Source of the DNA: an uncultured Prevotellaceae bacterium
GTDB taxonomy: Bacteria > Bacteroidota > Bacteroidia > Bacteroidales > Bacteroidaceae
Direction of reading: 5' to 3'
DNA length: 64,000 nucleotides
Assembly (NCBI GenBank): GCA_900318685.1
Contig: ONLL01000005.1
Coordinates: forward strand, 62,001 to 126,000
The translations under genes were made by a program, and so were the position numbers. Positions 40,438-49,954 of the stretch are shown here, in pieces. The stretch's first letter is position 1. Each line of letters begins with the position of its first letter. Under the pieces are notes generated by a model, which was not told where the DNA came from, searched no databases, and saw only the letters and a program-made list of their open reading frames with translations.

Positions 40438-41493
40438 TTATTCCTCGAGGTAAAGATTCATTCTGCTTTTCATCGTTACACCGCCACGATCGTCACCCCA
40501 GTCGTCGATGCGCCATTGGCCTTTTTCATATTCCATCAGCACCATCTCCGACGCGCTGAAGCCATCTTCGGCCACCAGCTCGTACATGGCTTCGGCCGTT
40601 GTGCCCGTAGTCAGTTCCACTGAGATGTCCTTCACTTTCAGGGGACCATGAATGCCAAGCGTCCAATGCTGGTCGTCCACGAAATAGCGCTTCTCAGCCA
40701 GCCTCTGGCGTTCGTCCTTCTCGTTCACCTTCCTGTAGACCTCGTTCCAGTCTTTCGTGCAGTACTTGGCATCGAGGTCGATGCTGGCATTGTCCACATA
40801 CACACGGTTTACGTCGCTGTATATCTTGCGTATCTGCTTCTCTACGGCTTCCTCCGTCCAGTCCTCGTCGGGAGCCACCAGCACATCGCCAACCTGCACA
40901 TCCAGGTAGCTCTTCATCCAGTCCAAGTAGTTTCCCTCGGGATAGGCATCCTCGTCTATCCAGTTGTGTATCTTCCATTTGCCGTCCTCCTTCACTAGCA
41001 CGAGGTGCTGGTCGGCCTTGTTGCCGTAGTCGTCAGCAAGCGTGAATCGGGCTTCGGCACGGTCTTTTTGTATCATCTCCACACGGATGTTCTTGGGGCT
41101 GACGGGAGTGACAATGCCGGGAATCCAGCGCCAGCCCTCGTCGCTGAATGCTTCCTCCGACGACTGGGCGTCCAGGCTTTTTGAGGCTACTTCCCCCTGA
41201 AGCTCCAGGAACTCCTTCGAGCAGAACTTCTGGTCGAGTGCAGTCAGGTTGACGTCGAGCTCTGTGTCCATCAGCTCGTTCTCCGTTTTGTAGACGGCTT
41301 TCAGCATCGCTGTCACTTCCTTCTGACCCTGTGCCTCCCAGTCGGCCTCCTCGTCATCGTCCTGCTCCGTCAGTTCGGCTTCTGCTTCGCTGTCGGCATC
41401 CTCCGACGAGCGTGATTTGTTGTTCCCACAGGCTGCCATCATCAGCATGGCGGTGAGGCAGAGAAACAGCTTGGTCATGTCACTGATTTTCAT
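40438..41493 (-). CDS. Lipoprotein of unknown function with duplicated domain
   Basis: A 351-residue protein with a lipoprotein signal (MMAAC, Cys22) and a strongly acidic linker (about 27-55). Two similar halves follow: each contains a K-x-(I/V)YxxVN or KAVYKTENEL helix, a LDxKFC(S/T)K motif (LDQKFCSKEF and LDAKYCTKDW), a W-x-PGI or WTLGI strand and a KWKIHNW or QWRIDDW end. This points to an internal duplication of a DUF3828-like or NTF2-like fold (inference). The start overlaps the rmuC stop by 4 bases, so it is translated with rmuC. Confidence 0.75.
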   Translation of the reverse strand: MKISDMTKLFLCLTAMLMMAACGNNKSRSSEDADSEAEAELTEQDDDEEADWEAQGQKEVTAMLKAVYKTENELMDTELDVNLTALDQKFCSKEFLELQGEVASKSLDAQSSEEAFSDEGWRWIPGIVTPVSPKNIRVEMIQKDRAEARFTLADDYGNKADQHLVLVKEDGKWKIHNWIDEDAYPEGNYLDWMKSYLDVQVGDVLVAPDEDWTEEAVEKQIRKIYSDVNRVYVDNASIDLDAKYCTKDWNEVYRKVNEKDERQRLAEKRYFVDDQHWTLGIHGPLKVKDISVELTTGTTAEAMYELVAEDGFSASEMVLMEYEKGQWRIDDWGDDRGGVTMKSRMNLYLEE

Positions 41494-42851
41494 ACGCTTT
41501 CTTCGTTGGTTAGTAATGGGATATCATCTATGTCCTGCAGCTCGGGCAGCGGATTCTTGTCGCTCTGGCGGGCACCCAGCTTTGTCAGCTTTGCGCAGGT
41601 CTGCAAGATGCTCTGTCCAGTGGGCTGCAGTTTCTTCTCTCCGTCCTCATAGGCCTTGACGGCCATCTCCAGCGCCTTGCCTATGTTCTGGTATTTCTTC
41701 ATGAACTGCCCCACTCGGTCGAGCATCTCGTTGGCGAGGGCGAACACCTTCTCGTGGTTCTGTGCCTGAGCTATCTGTGTCCAGGTCAGGCTGATGACGC
41801 GCAGGGCTGCAAACAGGGTCTGCTCGTCGGCTATGAACACATTGCGGTCCATCGCCTTCCGCCATAGGTCGGGCTGGGCGTTCAGCGCTGTCCAGAGGGC
41901 TCCGCTGTGAGGCACGAACATGATCACATAGCTCATCCTCACCTTCGGAGGCTGCACATAGGCCGAATAGTCCTTGGTCGACAGCTCCTTGACGTGCTTC
42001 TGCAGGCTGTCGATGTGCTGGCGCAGATAGCGGTTGCGATCGTCCTCCGTCTCTGCATTGACGTAGTCCAGATAGGCAGTCATCGATACCTTCGAGTCGA
42101 TGATTACCTCGCGGCGCTGGTCGAGGTGGAGAATGACATCGGGTCGCATCTTAGCTCCCTCGTCCGTCGTCACAATCTCGCCCTTGGCATCGCGCAGGTA
42201 GGTCTGCACATCGTAGTGGACGCCCTGCGTAAGTCCCTGGCTGTCGAGCAGTTCACCCAGTATGCGTTCGCCCCAGTCGCCCTGCACCTTCGATCCGTGC
42301 TTGAATGCCCTTGTCAGTTCCTCGGCACTGCGCTGGGCGGCTTCGCTCTGGCGTATCATTGCCTCGATATTCGCTTTCAGCTCGCCTGTCAGCTTCGTCT
42401 GCTTCAGGGCACTGTCGTTCATGGCATCCTTCATCTTGTCGATGGTCTCGCGCAGGGGCGTCACAATCTGCCCCAGGTTCTGATGGCTCGACTCGGCAAA
42501 CTCTTGCTGCCGCTTGCGTAACATGTCGTCGGTGGCTGACTTCACTTGTGCCGACACCTTCGCCATCGTCTCGTCGAAGCGATGCTGCTGGGCCACGAGC
42601 GACTCACGGTGGTGACGGTCCTGCACGGCCATCATGCCGCGTGTCACCTCCTCCCACTCTTTCTTTTCCTCCTTCAGTCGCTGCTGTGATTCCTCCTTTA
42701 CTATTGATAATTGTTCGCGCGCGTTAGAGAGCTGAGTACGGAGTACCTCGCTCTCCATCATCAGCTTCAACTTGCCGTTCCGCATCACCAGGATGCCGAT
42801 GAGCAAGCCTATCAGTAAGGCAACGACTGCCGTAACCACTATTTCTATCAT
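41490..42851 (-). CDS. rmuC: DNA recombination protein RmuC
   Basis: A 453-residue protein starting MIEIVVTAVVALLIGLLIGI, an N-terminal membrane anchor. A longer in-frame start 25 codons upstream would cover the promoter and is rejected. A coiled coil (about 35-170) precedes the RmuC nuclease-like domain (about 180-400), with GSKVQGDWGERILGELLDSQ, KMRPDVILHL and VIIDSKVSMTAYLDY. RmuC limits inversions at short inverted repeats in E. coli. It heads the operon rmuC, lipoprotein, lipoprotein, miaA, lipid kinase. Confidence 0.93.
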   Translation of the reverse strand: MIEIVVTAVVALLIGLLIGILVMRNGKLKLMMESEVLRTQLSNAREQLSIVKEESQQRLKEEKKEWEEVTRGMMAVQDRHHRESLVAQQHRFDETMAKVSAQVKSATDDMLRKRQQEFAESSHQNLGQIVTPLRETIDKMKDAMNDSALKQTKLTGELKANIEAMIRQSEAAQRSAEELTRAFKHGSKVQGDWGERILGELLDSQGLTQGVHYDVQTYLRDAKGEIVTTDEGAKMRPDVILHLDQRREVIIDSKVSMTAYLDYVNAETEDDRNRYLRQHIDSLQKHVKELSTKDYSAYVQPPKVRMSYVIMFVPHSGALWTALNAQPDLWRKAMDRNVFIADEQTLFAALRVISLTWTQIAQAQNHEKVFALANEMLDRVGQFMKKYQNIGKALEMAVKAYEDGEKKLQPTGQSILQTCAKLTKLGARQSDKNPLPELQDIDDIPLLTNEESV

Positions 42852-42874
42852 GTAGCGTCGCTCTATTTTGACTG

Positions 42875-42906
42875 CAAATTTACGACAAAAAAATGGAAGA
42901 AACAAA
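42875..42906 (-). promoter_or_regulatory. Promoter of the rmuC operon
   Basis: Minus strand: TTTG (42906-42903), a 20-base gap, TAAATTTG (42882-42875). Back to back with the peptidase promoter at 42933-42964. Confidence 0.8.
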
Positions 42907-42932
42907 TAAAACCTAGAAAAAACCACTAATAA

Positions 42933-42964
42933 TTTGGTGGTTAGGAAAAAAGTGCTTAACTTTG
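42933..42964 (+). promoter_or_regulatory. Promoter of the M3 peptidase gene
   Basis: TTTG (42933-42936), a 20-base gap, TAACTTTG (42957-42964). The TTTG lies in the loop of a small hairpin, AACCAC (42921-42926) with GTGGTT (42937-42942). Confidence 0.8.
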
Positions 42965-42991
42965 CAAAAACTAACCGAATAGTATTAGCTT

Positions 42992-45118
42992 ATGAAATTG
43001 AAAAAGACAATGATGGCCATCGGAATCACATCAGCTTTGACGATGCCTTTTGGTGCCTGCCAGCAGGCACAGCGTGAAAACCCGCTCCTGGTGAAGAGCG
43101 AGCTGCCATTTGGTGCTCCCGACTTCAGCAAGATTCAGACCGCCGACTACCTCCCAGCCTTCGAGGCTGCCATCGAGCAGACCCGTCAGGAGATAGCCAA
43201 GATCGTGGAGAACGAGGACTCGGCCACTTTCGAGAACACCATTCTTGCCTATGAGGAGAGCGGACAGCTGCTCGACCGTGTGAGCCGCGTGTTCTTCGCC
43301 CTGACTGAGGCCGACAAGACTGAGGAGATTGGTGAGATAGAGAAGACGGTGCAGCCCATGCTCACTGACCTGAACAACGAGATCATGTTCAACAAGCAGC
43401 TCTTCGAGCGCGTCCGTCAGGTCTACGACAAGCAGCACGATGCCCTTCAGGGTGAGGATCAGAAACTGCTGGAAGAGATTTACAAGGAGTTCGTGCGCAA
43501 AGGTGCATTGCTGCCTGAAGAGCAGATGGCACGCATGAAGGAGATCAACAGTCGCATCGCCCAGCTCCAGCAGCAATGGGGCGACCAGTTGCAGGCTGCC
43601 ACCAACGATGCTGTGGTGTGGGTCGACAAGAAAGAGGATCTGGCAGGTCTTAGCGATGCCGATATCGCTCAGTGTCAGGATGATGCGGCCAGTCGTGGCG
43701 GCAAGGCCCCCTATGCCATCGTCATTGTCAATACCACGCAGCAGCCATTGCTCACCAGCCTCGACAATCGCGACCTGCGTCGCCAGGTGTATGAGGCATC
43801 CATACATCGCTCTGATGGCACGAAGCAGGCCAATAACACCTTCCCCCTTGTAGCCGAGATCGCCAAGCTCAGGGCCGAGCAGGCCGAGATCATGGGCTAT
43901 CCCTGCTATGCCGCCTACTCGCTCGAGAAGACGATGGCTAAGACTCCCGACAACGTCTATGCCTTCCTGAAGAGTCTCATCAGTCAGTATTCGCCGAAGG
44001 CCGATGCCGAGACGAAGGCCATCGAGGACTTCGCCCGCAAGGAGCAGGGACCCGACTTCAAGCTGCAGCCCTACGACCGTTTCTACTATTCAGCCAAGAT
44101 GAAGAAGCAGCTGCTCGACATCTCCGACGAAGAAGTGAAACCTTATTTCAATGTCGACAGCGTGCTGATCAATGGTGTCTTCTATGCCGCCAACCGCGTC
44201 TATGGCCTCACGTTCAAGGAGCGCACCGATATCCCTCTCTATCATCCTGATATGCGCGCCTTTGAGGTGTTCGACAAGGACGGCAAGTCGAAGGCCCTGT
44301 TCTATTGCGACTACTTCCGCAGGCCCACCAAGCGAGGCGGAGCCTGGATGGACGGGTTTGCCAAGCAGAGCCGGCAGAGGAATCAGTTGCCCATCATCTT
44401 CAATGTGTGCAATAGCGCTAAGGCTCCCGACGGTCAGCCCTCGCTGCTGACTTGGGACGAGGTGACCACGATGTTCCATGAGTTCGGACATGCCCTGCAC
44501 GGCATCCTCTCCGACTGCCAGTACAACACGCTCAGCGGCACCAGCGTGGCTCGCGACTTTGTGGAGATGCCCTCGCAGTTCAACGAGTCGTTTGCCTCCA
44601 TTCCTGAGATCTTCGACCACTACGCACTCCACTATAAGACGGGCGAGCCGATGCCTGCCGACCTGAAGGACCGCATGCTGAAGAGCATCAACTTCCAGAC
44701 GGCCTACGCCCTTGGCGAGAACCTCGCTGCCACCTGTCTCGATCTCGCTTGGCACATGCTTCCCTCGAAGGATGTGCCCACAGCCGACCAGGCTGCTGCC
44801 TTCGAGAAGGAGGCCTTGCGTCAGATAGGTCTGCTGAACGAGCAGATTCCTCCCCGCTACAGCACCAGCTACTTCAATCATGTGTGGGGTGGGGGCTATG
44901 CAGCCGGCTACTACAGCTATCTGTGGACAGAGGTGCTGGCTGTTAACATCGCCGATGTCTTTGCCCAGCGAGGAGCCCTCGACCCAGCTACAGGTCAGGA
45001 TATGCGCGACAAGATTCTGAGTCGTGGCAACACAGGCGATCTCATGCAGATGTTTACTGACTTCACAGGTATGGCTCAGCCCGATGCCTCCAGCCTGCTC
45101 AAAGCCAGAGGTCTTTGA
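42992..45118 (+). CDS. M3 family zinc metallopeptidase (peptidyl-dipeptidase Dcp-like), lipoprotein
   Basis: A 708-residue protein with a lipoprotein-type signal (MPFGACQQ, Cys23). The zinc motif HEFGH lies at residues 496-500 (TMFHEFGHALHGILSDC), and the downstream metal-ligand region (FVEMPSQFNESFASIPEIF) is typical of M3 peptidases. Length and layout match peptidyl-dipeptidase Dcp, which removes C-terminal dipeptides. The lipid anchor implies action in the periplasm or at the surface, feeding peptides to the cell. It is a single gene with its own promoter and no neighbour of related function. Confidence 0.94.
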   Translation: MKLKKTMMAIGITSALTMPFGACQQAQRENPLLVKSELPFGAPDFSKIQTADYLPAFEAAIEQTRQEIAKIVENEDSATFENTILAYEESGQLLDRVSRVFFALTEADKTEEIGEIEKTVQPMLTDLNNEIMFNKQLFERVRQVYDKQHDALQGEDQKLLEEIYKEFVRKGALLPEEQMARMKEINSRIAQLQQQWGDQLQAATNDAVVWVDKKEDLAGLSDADIAQCQDDAASRGGKAPYAIVIVNTTQQPLLTSLDNRDLRRQVYEASIHRSDGTKQANNTFPLVAEIAKLRAEQAEIMGYPCYAAYSLEKTMAKTPDNVYAFLKSLISQYSPKADAETKAIEDFARKEQGPDFKLQPYDRFYYSAKMKKQLLDISDEEVKPYFNVDSVLINGVFYAANRVYGLTFKERTDIPLYHPDMRAFEVFDKDGKSKALFYCDYFRRPTKRGGAWMDGFAKQSRQRNQLPIIFNVCNSAKAPDGQPSLLTWDEVTTMFHEFGHALHGILSDCQYNTLSGTSVARDFVEMPSQFNESFASIPEIFDHYALHYKTGEPMPADLKDRMLKSINFQTAYALGENLAATCLDLAWHMLPSKDVPTADQAAAFEKEALRQIGLLNEQIPPRYSTSYFNHVWGGGYAAGYYSYLWTEVLAVNIADVFAQRGALDPATGQDMRDKILSRGNTGDLMQMFTDFTGMAQPDASSLLKARGL

Positions 45119-45120
45119 TG

Positions 45121-45193
45121 AAGATTGAAGGTTGAGGATTGAAGTTTGAGGATTGAAGTTTGAAGATTGAAGTTTGAAGTTTGAAGTTTGAAG
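45121..45193 (+). repeat. Tandem 7-nt repeat (TTGAAGA/TTGAAGT type)
   Basis: About ten degenerate copies of TGAAGTT (variants TGAAGAT, TGAGGAT) start directly after the M3 peptidase stop codon. Confidence 0.85.
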
Positions 45194-45231
45194 GCGGAAG
45201 CCTGAGGACTATTCTTGACATGAAGCACAAC

Positions 45232-45299
45232 GGCAAGTGAGGTATGAGTGAGGTATGAGTGAGGTATAAGTGAGGTGTCTCGGACATACCTCACTTGCC
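45232..45299. repeat. Four 11-nt repeats and their inverted partner
   Basis: GGCAAGTGAGGTAT (45232-45245) is perfectly complementary to ATACCTCACTTGCC (45286-45299). Between them the unit AGTGAGGTATG is repeated about four times, so the single right arm could pair with alternative left copies. Confidence 0.8.
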
Positions 45300-46077
45300 A
45301 AAACGCTAGTAAATAAAGGCGTTTCAAGCGATTTAGTGAGGTTAAAGCCAAAATTCGCAAAATGCATATAGGCTTGAAATAAAAATTGCGAACAAATCAT
45401 CCCGCAGAAAGTAGAGTCGCCATTGCAAGTAGCGACAGGTTGTCTTTTCTCTGAATTGTCTTCCAAAATGGAAAGGACATGTCAAAATAAATGGTCAAAA
45501 ATCGGGTCTCCAGCACTTCGCATTCTAGAAAGCGGCACACGCCAGATCTAGGTCTGTCACCCCTCGTTTGAGTCAAAACAGGCAGGAAAGTGCCCAAAAA
45601 TGACTTTGCATCCGCTAGTTACGGACGTTGCAGTCGTTAGTATGGCACTTCGTGGTTGCTAGTATGGCACTTCGTGGTCGTTAGTATGGCACTTTGCATA
45701 CGTTCCCACGGTGGGAATAATACGCTCCCCGCATGGGAACGATAGCAAGCTCCGCACCTAGCGTGACCAAACTCGCCTGCTTTCGCCCTCATTTTCCCGT
45801 CTGGCCGTCATCTATCTCGCAAAAAACGCTCTCCCAAATCGCCATTTCAGCCCCTCAAAACGCCCATTTTCAGCCCTTTTTGAGGGTACTCAAGCCCGCC
45901 AATACCCACAACACGCTCATTCCCAGTCATTTGCAAATTTTCCAAAACTCGCTCATTTACGGCCAAGCGGTCACAAAATCGCAAGAAGCCCCTTCTCGCA
46001 AGAGCATTTGTAAAAACTATTCCAAATCGGTTGTTGAATAAAAGTTACAGAAGCTACGCAATAAGCATGTAAATAGA
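45300..46077. other. Gene-free, repeat-rich stretch
   Basis: About 0.8 kb without a credible gene. It holds the 22-nt repeats at 45637-45691, a hairpin of the form CGTTCCCA...TGGGAACG at about 45701-45742, and a C-rich tract with near-duplicate phrases (CAGCCC, CCCATTTTCAGCCC) around 45840-45890. A 102-codon frame at 45733 starts inside the hairpin and is not convincing. Confidence 0.6.
45637..45691. repeat. Three copies of a 22-nt repeat
   Basis: TTAGTATGGCA at 45637, CTAGTATGGCA at 45659 and TTAGTATGGCA at 45681, each 22 bases apart and separated by near-identical CTTCGTGGTTG-type filler. Confidence 0.8.
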
Positions 46078-46108
46078 GACTGCAGCATGCTCAAAGCGTG
46101 CTGCAGTC
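46078..46108 (-). terminator. Terminator of the large LRR protein gene
   Basis: GACTGCAGCATGC pairs with GCGTGCTGCAGTC (one mismatch in 13) around a 5-base loop, about 55 bases past the stop at 46163. The T-run on the minus strand is only partial (TCTCTATTT). Confidence 0.6.
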
Positions 46109-46125
46109 CCTGAGGAGTAATCCCT

Positions 46126-46147
46126 CCCCTCTCCCCCGCGAGAGGGG
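46126..46147. repeat. GC-rich inverted repeat next to the LRR gene stop
   Basis: CCCCTCTC and GAGAGGGG form an 8-bp stem; the flanks (CCCTC, GGGGTTGGGGGTGAGG) are strongly purine/pyrimidine biased. Possibly part of a dispersed element. Confidence 0.55.
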
Positions 46148-46162
46148 TTGGGGGTGAGGCTT

Positions 46163-49100
46163 CTACTCTTTTTCCAGGATGGTGTCGACTATGATGACGG
46201 CATCGGTAATGGTGAGCTTGTTGTCGTTGTTCATGTCGCCCTTCAAGCCTGAGCCGGTGTTTTCGCTGCCTGCATATTCCGTCCACGAGTTGTCGTTCCG
46301 GCTAAACATGAACGTTTTCCATCCGCGCTCCTTGGCGATACGCACACAGGCCTTGTCACAGACATTCTGCTCGTCGTCGTAATCGGGTGAAAGAATGTAG
46401 AGCTTACGATCGAAGTCTCCAGTAACGTGATTCCCCATGCCCATAATGATTTCGCCGACCATGTGCATCCTTGTTTCTGTCGGCAGAAGGAACGCCAGGT
46501 CGAGCATGTTGTCACCCTTAATTTGGTTTCGATGGCAATAGAGATTCTCTAATGCCGTGAAATTCTCGATGCCCTTCAGGTTCTTGATATCCTCACTGTG
46601 CACATCAATGGAAATCACCTTGTTGATTTCGGAGCTATAGAGCTTTCCGTCCGAGCCATACGTCTGTCTGAGCACCCAGTTGCGGAAATTCTCATCGGGG
46701 AAATTCTCCTCGTTGATTTCCACGCAACAGTCAATGGATTTCCATTTGTTTCCTTTGTACTCGCGCATTGCCCATCCTCTGGTAAGTGCCAACTGCTGAG
46801 CAGCATAGGTGACAACATTTCCTTCGTCCTCGTCGCGGTTGTCGACTATGTCCAACTCGTGACAGAAAGTTTCTACCATCTCTTCAAAGAGATAAGCCTT
46901 AGCAAGATCCATATCACCACCAAAAGCATAATTAAGCAAGTCAGTCATGCCATAGATAAGCATCTCATTCAACATTAGCCCTTCCATGCATATCTGAAAC
47001 TGAGGACCACCAACAGCATTATAAGGTAATGCATTTATCAGGTATTCCACACTCTCATTAGAGAGATTGTTCTTACTACAATTGAGGCTTGACAGAGCAG
47101 TGAACACCTCGATACCCTTCAGGTCGGCTATGCCCTGGCCAGAGACATCCATAGAATATGTTTTGCTTATCTCCTCCGCAGTCAGTTTACCATCCTGCCC
47201 GTAGGCCTTCGTGAACAGCCAAGCGCGGAAATTGTCGTCGGGGAAGAGCGCCTTGGTGATCCAAAGGTCAGTGTCATTCATCGTTGATGTCTGCGTCATC
47301 CATTGGCCATTGATGCAGTTCTTTACCTCCCAGCCTTTGTCGATTACAGGTTGGACGGAGACTTTCGTCAAGTCGTTCCCCTCGTTTTCATCATCGCAGT
47401 CGAGGAGACGAAGCTCGCCACTCCCGTTGGTGATGGTCGGCAACGATTCAAAGAGCTTCTTCATGTTGACGAGCTTCAACTGATTGCTGTAGCAGTAGAG
47501 CGTTCTCAAATTTGTATTGCTCGTCAGGTCGAGATGCGTCAGCTGGTTCTGCGAGCAGTCGAGCCAACTCAGCACAAAGAAGTGCTCGATACCGGTGAGG
47601 TCGGTAATCTGCCTGTTGCTGACATCCATACTTGTCACGCTGGAAATCTCCTCAGCCGAGAGCATGCCGTCAAAGTTCTTTTGCTGATCAAGCTCAATCA
47701 CCCATTCACGGAAGTTGGGATCGGGGAAGCAGGCTTCGTCGATGCGCAGAAGAAGCTGGAAGGTGCTTCCACTGCTGCTTTTTACAGTCCAGTTCTTGGC
47801 TATGACGGCATCCCGCTGAGCCACTGTCATACTATTCCCCTCGTTGGCACCTGATGAATAGTTCTGGGCCTTAAACTCTCCTGGATCGCCCTCCACTCTG
47901 GGCAGGCTCTCCACCAATGCGCCCATAGCTGCCACATTGAGCTGATTGTTGTAGCAATGGAGGGTTTTCAAATGTGTACAGCTTGACACATCGAGTGCTG
48001 TCAGCCAGTTTTTGTAGCAATGGAGGATGGTCAGCGCCCTGTTCTCTGACAAGTCGAGGCTCATCAGTTTGTTGTTTTGACAATAGAGCGATTCGATTGC
48101 CGTGAAATACTCAATGCCCGTGAGGTCGTAGATTCCCTTGTCTCCTATACTGATGGTCTTCACACTGAGAAGCTCGTCTGGCGTCAGCACACCATCTTCA
48201 CCAAAGCTCTGACTAGCAACCCATTCACGGAATTTGGCATCTGGGAAGTTGTTCTCGTCGACCAGTAGTGCCTGTGAGAAATATCCTGGGCTGCTGGTTC
48301 CTCCGTCTATACGGGCGTAGGTCTTGTCTACATTTGATGGCATGTAATTTGTTCCCTGTCCACCCCTGAGCGATGTGCAGTCTTCGAACATGTTGGCAGA
48401 GCTGGTCACGCTGGCCGTGCTCCACTCATCCGAGGCATAGATGGTTTGAAGTTTTGTACAATTAGAGAACATACCGGTCATGTCGGTCACCTTACTAGTA
48501 TTGAACGATGAGACGCTAAGACTCGTCAACCCGGTTGTCTCCGAACTATTGCCACACCCCTTGAACATGTTTTTCATGTTGGTGACTTTGGCCGTGTTGA
48601 ACTTCCCCATATTGATAAACCTCACGCTGGAGCAGCCTTCGAACATGCTTTCCATGTTGGTGACGTTGGAAGTGTTGAAACAGTCGGCATATTCATCTCC
48701 ACTCAAGTTCAGGAAGAGATATGGCAAGGAAGAGCAATTATAGAACATATAGCTCATGTCGGTCACATTGGCCGTATTGATGTATTGTGCATTGAGCATC
48801 GGCAAAGATGAACAACCGTCAAACATGTGGCTCATGTTGGTAAAGTTACATTTGTAAAAATTGTCCAGCTCCATGTAATTGAGGTTGCTCATGTTATAGA
48901 ACATGTAGGATCCATCGAGCGGCTCACGATAATTGACAAAGCTCTTATCGACCGCCACCGACGTGATAGCGTTATTGAATGTCCAGTCGGGATAGAGGCT
49001 ACTAGTCCAAGGAATGTCATAGGTCGTACCCTGGCGGGTGGTGCGCTTTGTGTCGTAACAGATCCACAGTAGATTGCCGTTTTCGATCCATGCATAGGGT

Positions 49101-49915
49101 TGAAGTTGCGATCTGTCGGTGAAGTAGCCTGTAGTGGGGTTGGCGAAGTTGATGTCGTTGCTATTGTATGGACTAAAATCGACGCCACCCTTCAGCTTTG
49201 TACACCCCGTGAACATGTCAGTCGAACTGCCCATGTTTGATTTTTTCCAGTTATTACTGCAGAAGATGGTTTCCAGATTGGAGCAACCGTTGAACATATC
49301 GTAGGTTGTTGTCAGCTTAGTTGTGTTGAAACCAGACAAATCAAGGGTCGTCAACTGTTTGCAATCAGCGAACATATAGTCCATGTCGGTCACCAAGCTC
49401 GTATTGAAGGTGGATGGCAAGTTCGTCAGGTCGACGCTCTCCAAGGATTCACAGCCGTCGAACATCTCACCCAAATCTTTCACGTTGGTCGTATTGAGAT
49501 ATTTGAAGCCATCCACACCCTTCAGGTTCGGGCACTTCCAGAACATGCCACGCATGTAGGTGAAGTTGATGTTGCTCAACGTGGCGAGTCCATACTGTCC
49601 ATTGTTGCCAATGTATTCGAGGTTGGGCATATTGTAGAACATCATGGGTGCCCAAAACGGCTCTGGATACTCGCCTAACGAATGGAATTCAACGCGGATG
49701 ACTCTTGCATCGCCCGACCATCCGGGAAGGTCGGAGTAACCTTGTTCTACCCACGGAATGTCGAAGGTAGTGCCCTGGCGGCTGCTCCGCTGGTTGTCGT
49801 AATAGAACTTCAAGGTGCCTTTGTCGAGCCAGGCATAGGCCTCTTTCGTTTGTGCGCTGGCGTAGAGTGCTATCGTCACAAGAGCCAGCAGGGTAGTTAA
49901 GATTCTCTGTTTCAT
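46163..49915 (-). CDS. BspA-like leucine-rich repeat surface protein with dockerin-like end
   Basis: A 1250-residue protein starting MKQRILTTLLALVTIALYAS, a signal peptide. Two YAW-x-GTTxDIPW modules (about 27-60 and 275-305) each introduce a block of BspA-type repeats (DUF285, pattern FNTSxVTDMxxMFxxC, about 90-540). Then come four modules of about 160-190 residues (from about 553, 725, 888 and 1067). Each opens with FPDxxFRxW and an EF-hand-like DGxLxxxEI, followed by a short LRR (DLTGIExFTxLxxLxC). The end (GDMNNDNKLTITDAVI) is a single dockerin-like calcium loop. Probably an adhesin or binding protein at the cell surface. A longer start is open but covers no signal peptide. The neighbour at 49955 shares the modules. 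Confidence 0.85.
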   Translation of the reverse strand: MKQRILTTLLALVTIALYASAQTKEAYAWLDKGTLKFYYDNQRSSRQGTTFDIPWVEQGYSDLPGWSGDARVIRVEFHSLGEYPEPFWAPMMFYNMPNLEYIGNNGQYGLATLSNINFTYMRGMFWKCPNLKGVDGFKYLNTTNVKDLGEMFDGCESLESVDLTNLPSTFNTSLVTDMDYMFADCKQLTTLDLSGFNTTKLTTTYDMFNGCSNLETIFCSNNWKKSNMGSSTDMFTGCTKLKGGVDFSPYNSNDINFANPTTGYFTDRSQLQPYAWIENGNLLWICYDTKRTTRQGTTYDIPWTSSLYPDWTFNNAITSVAVDKSFVNYREPLDGSYMFYNMSNLNYMELDNFYKCNFTNMSHMFDGCSSLPMLNAQYINTANVTDMSYMFYNCSSLPYLFLNLSGDEYADCFNTSNVTNMESMFEGCSSVRFINMGKFNTAKVTNMKNMFKGCGNSSETTGLTSLSVSSFNTSKVTDMTGMFSNCTKLQTIYASDEWSTASVTSSANMFEDCTSLRGGQGTNYMPSNVDKTYARIDGGTSSPGYFSQALLVDENNFPDAKFREWVASQSFGEDGVLTPDELLSVKTISIGDKGIYDLTGIEYFTAIESLYCQNNKLMSLDLSENRALTILHCYKNWLTALDVSSCTHLKTLHCYNNQLNVAAMGALVESLPRVEGDPGEFKAQNYSSGANEGNSMTVAQRDAVIAKNWTVKSSSGSTFQLLLRIDEACFPDPNFREWVIELDQQKNFDGMLSAEEISSVTSMDVSNRQITDLTGIEHFFVLSWLDCSQNQLTHLDLTSNTNLRTLYCYSNQLKLVNMKKLFESLPTITNGSGELRLLDCDDENEGNDLTKVSVQPVIDKGWEVKNCINGQWMTQTSTMNDTDLWITKALFPDDNFRAWLFTKAYGQDGKLTAEEISKTYSMDVSGQGIADLKGIEVFTALSSLNCSKNNLSNESVEYLINALPYNAVGGPQFQICMEGLMLNEMLIYGMTDLLNYAFGGDMDLAKAYLFEEMVETFCHELDIVDNRDEDEGNVVTYAAQQLALTRGWAMREYKGNKWKSIDCCVEINEENFPDENFRNWVLRQTYGSDGKLYSSEINKVISIDVHSEDIKNLKGIENFTALENLYCHRNQIKGDNMLDLAFLLPTETRMHMVGEIIMGMGNHVTGDFDRKLYILSPDYDDEQNVCDKACVRIAKERGWKTFMFSRNDNSWTEYAGSENTGSGLKGDMNNDNKLTITDAVIIVDTILEKE

Positions 49916-49954
49916 ATTTATTATTGTGTTTAAGTTTATAGTCCTGTTTTTCAA

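Noticed and set aside
45637-45691. 22-nt repeats as a mini CRISPR
   Set aside because: The filler between copies is almost the same each time, so there are no distinct spacers.
45733-46041. A 102-codon plus-strand frame in the repeat-rich gap
   Set aside because: Its start lies in a hairpin, the composition is repeat-derived, and no domain or expression signal is visible.
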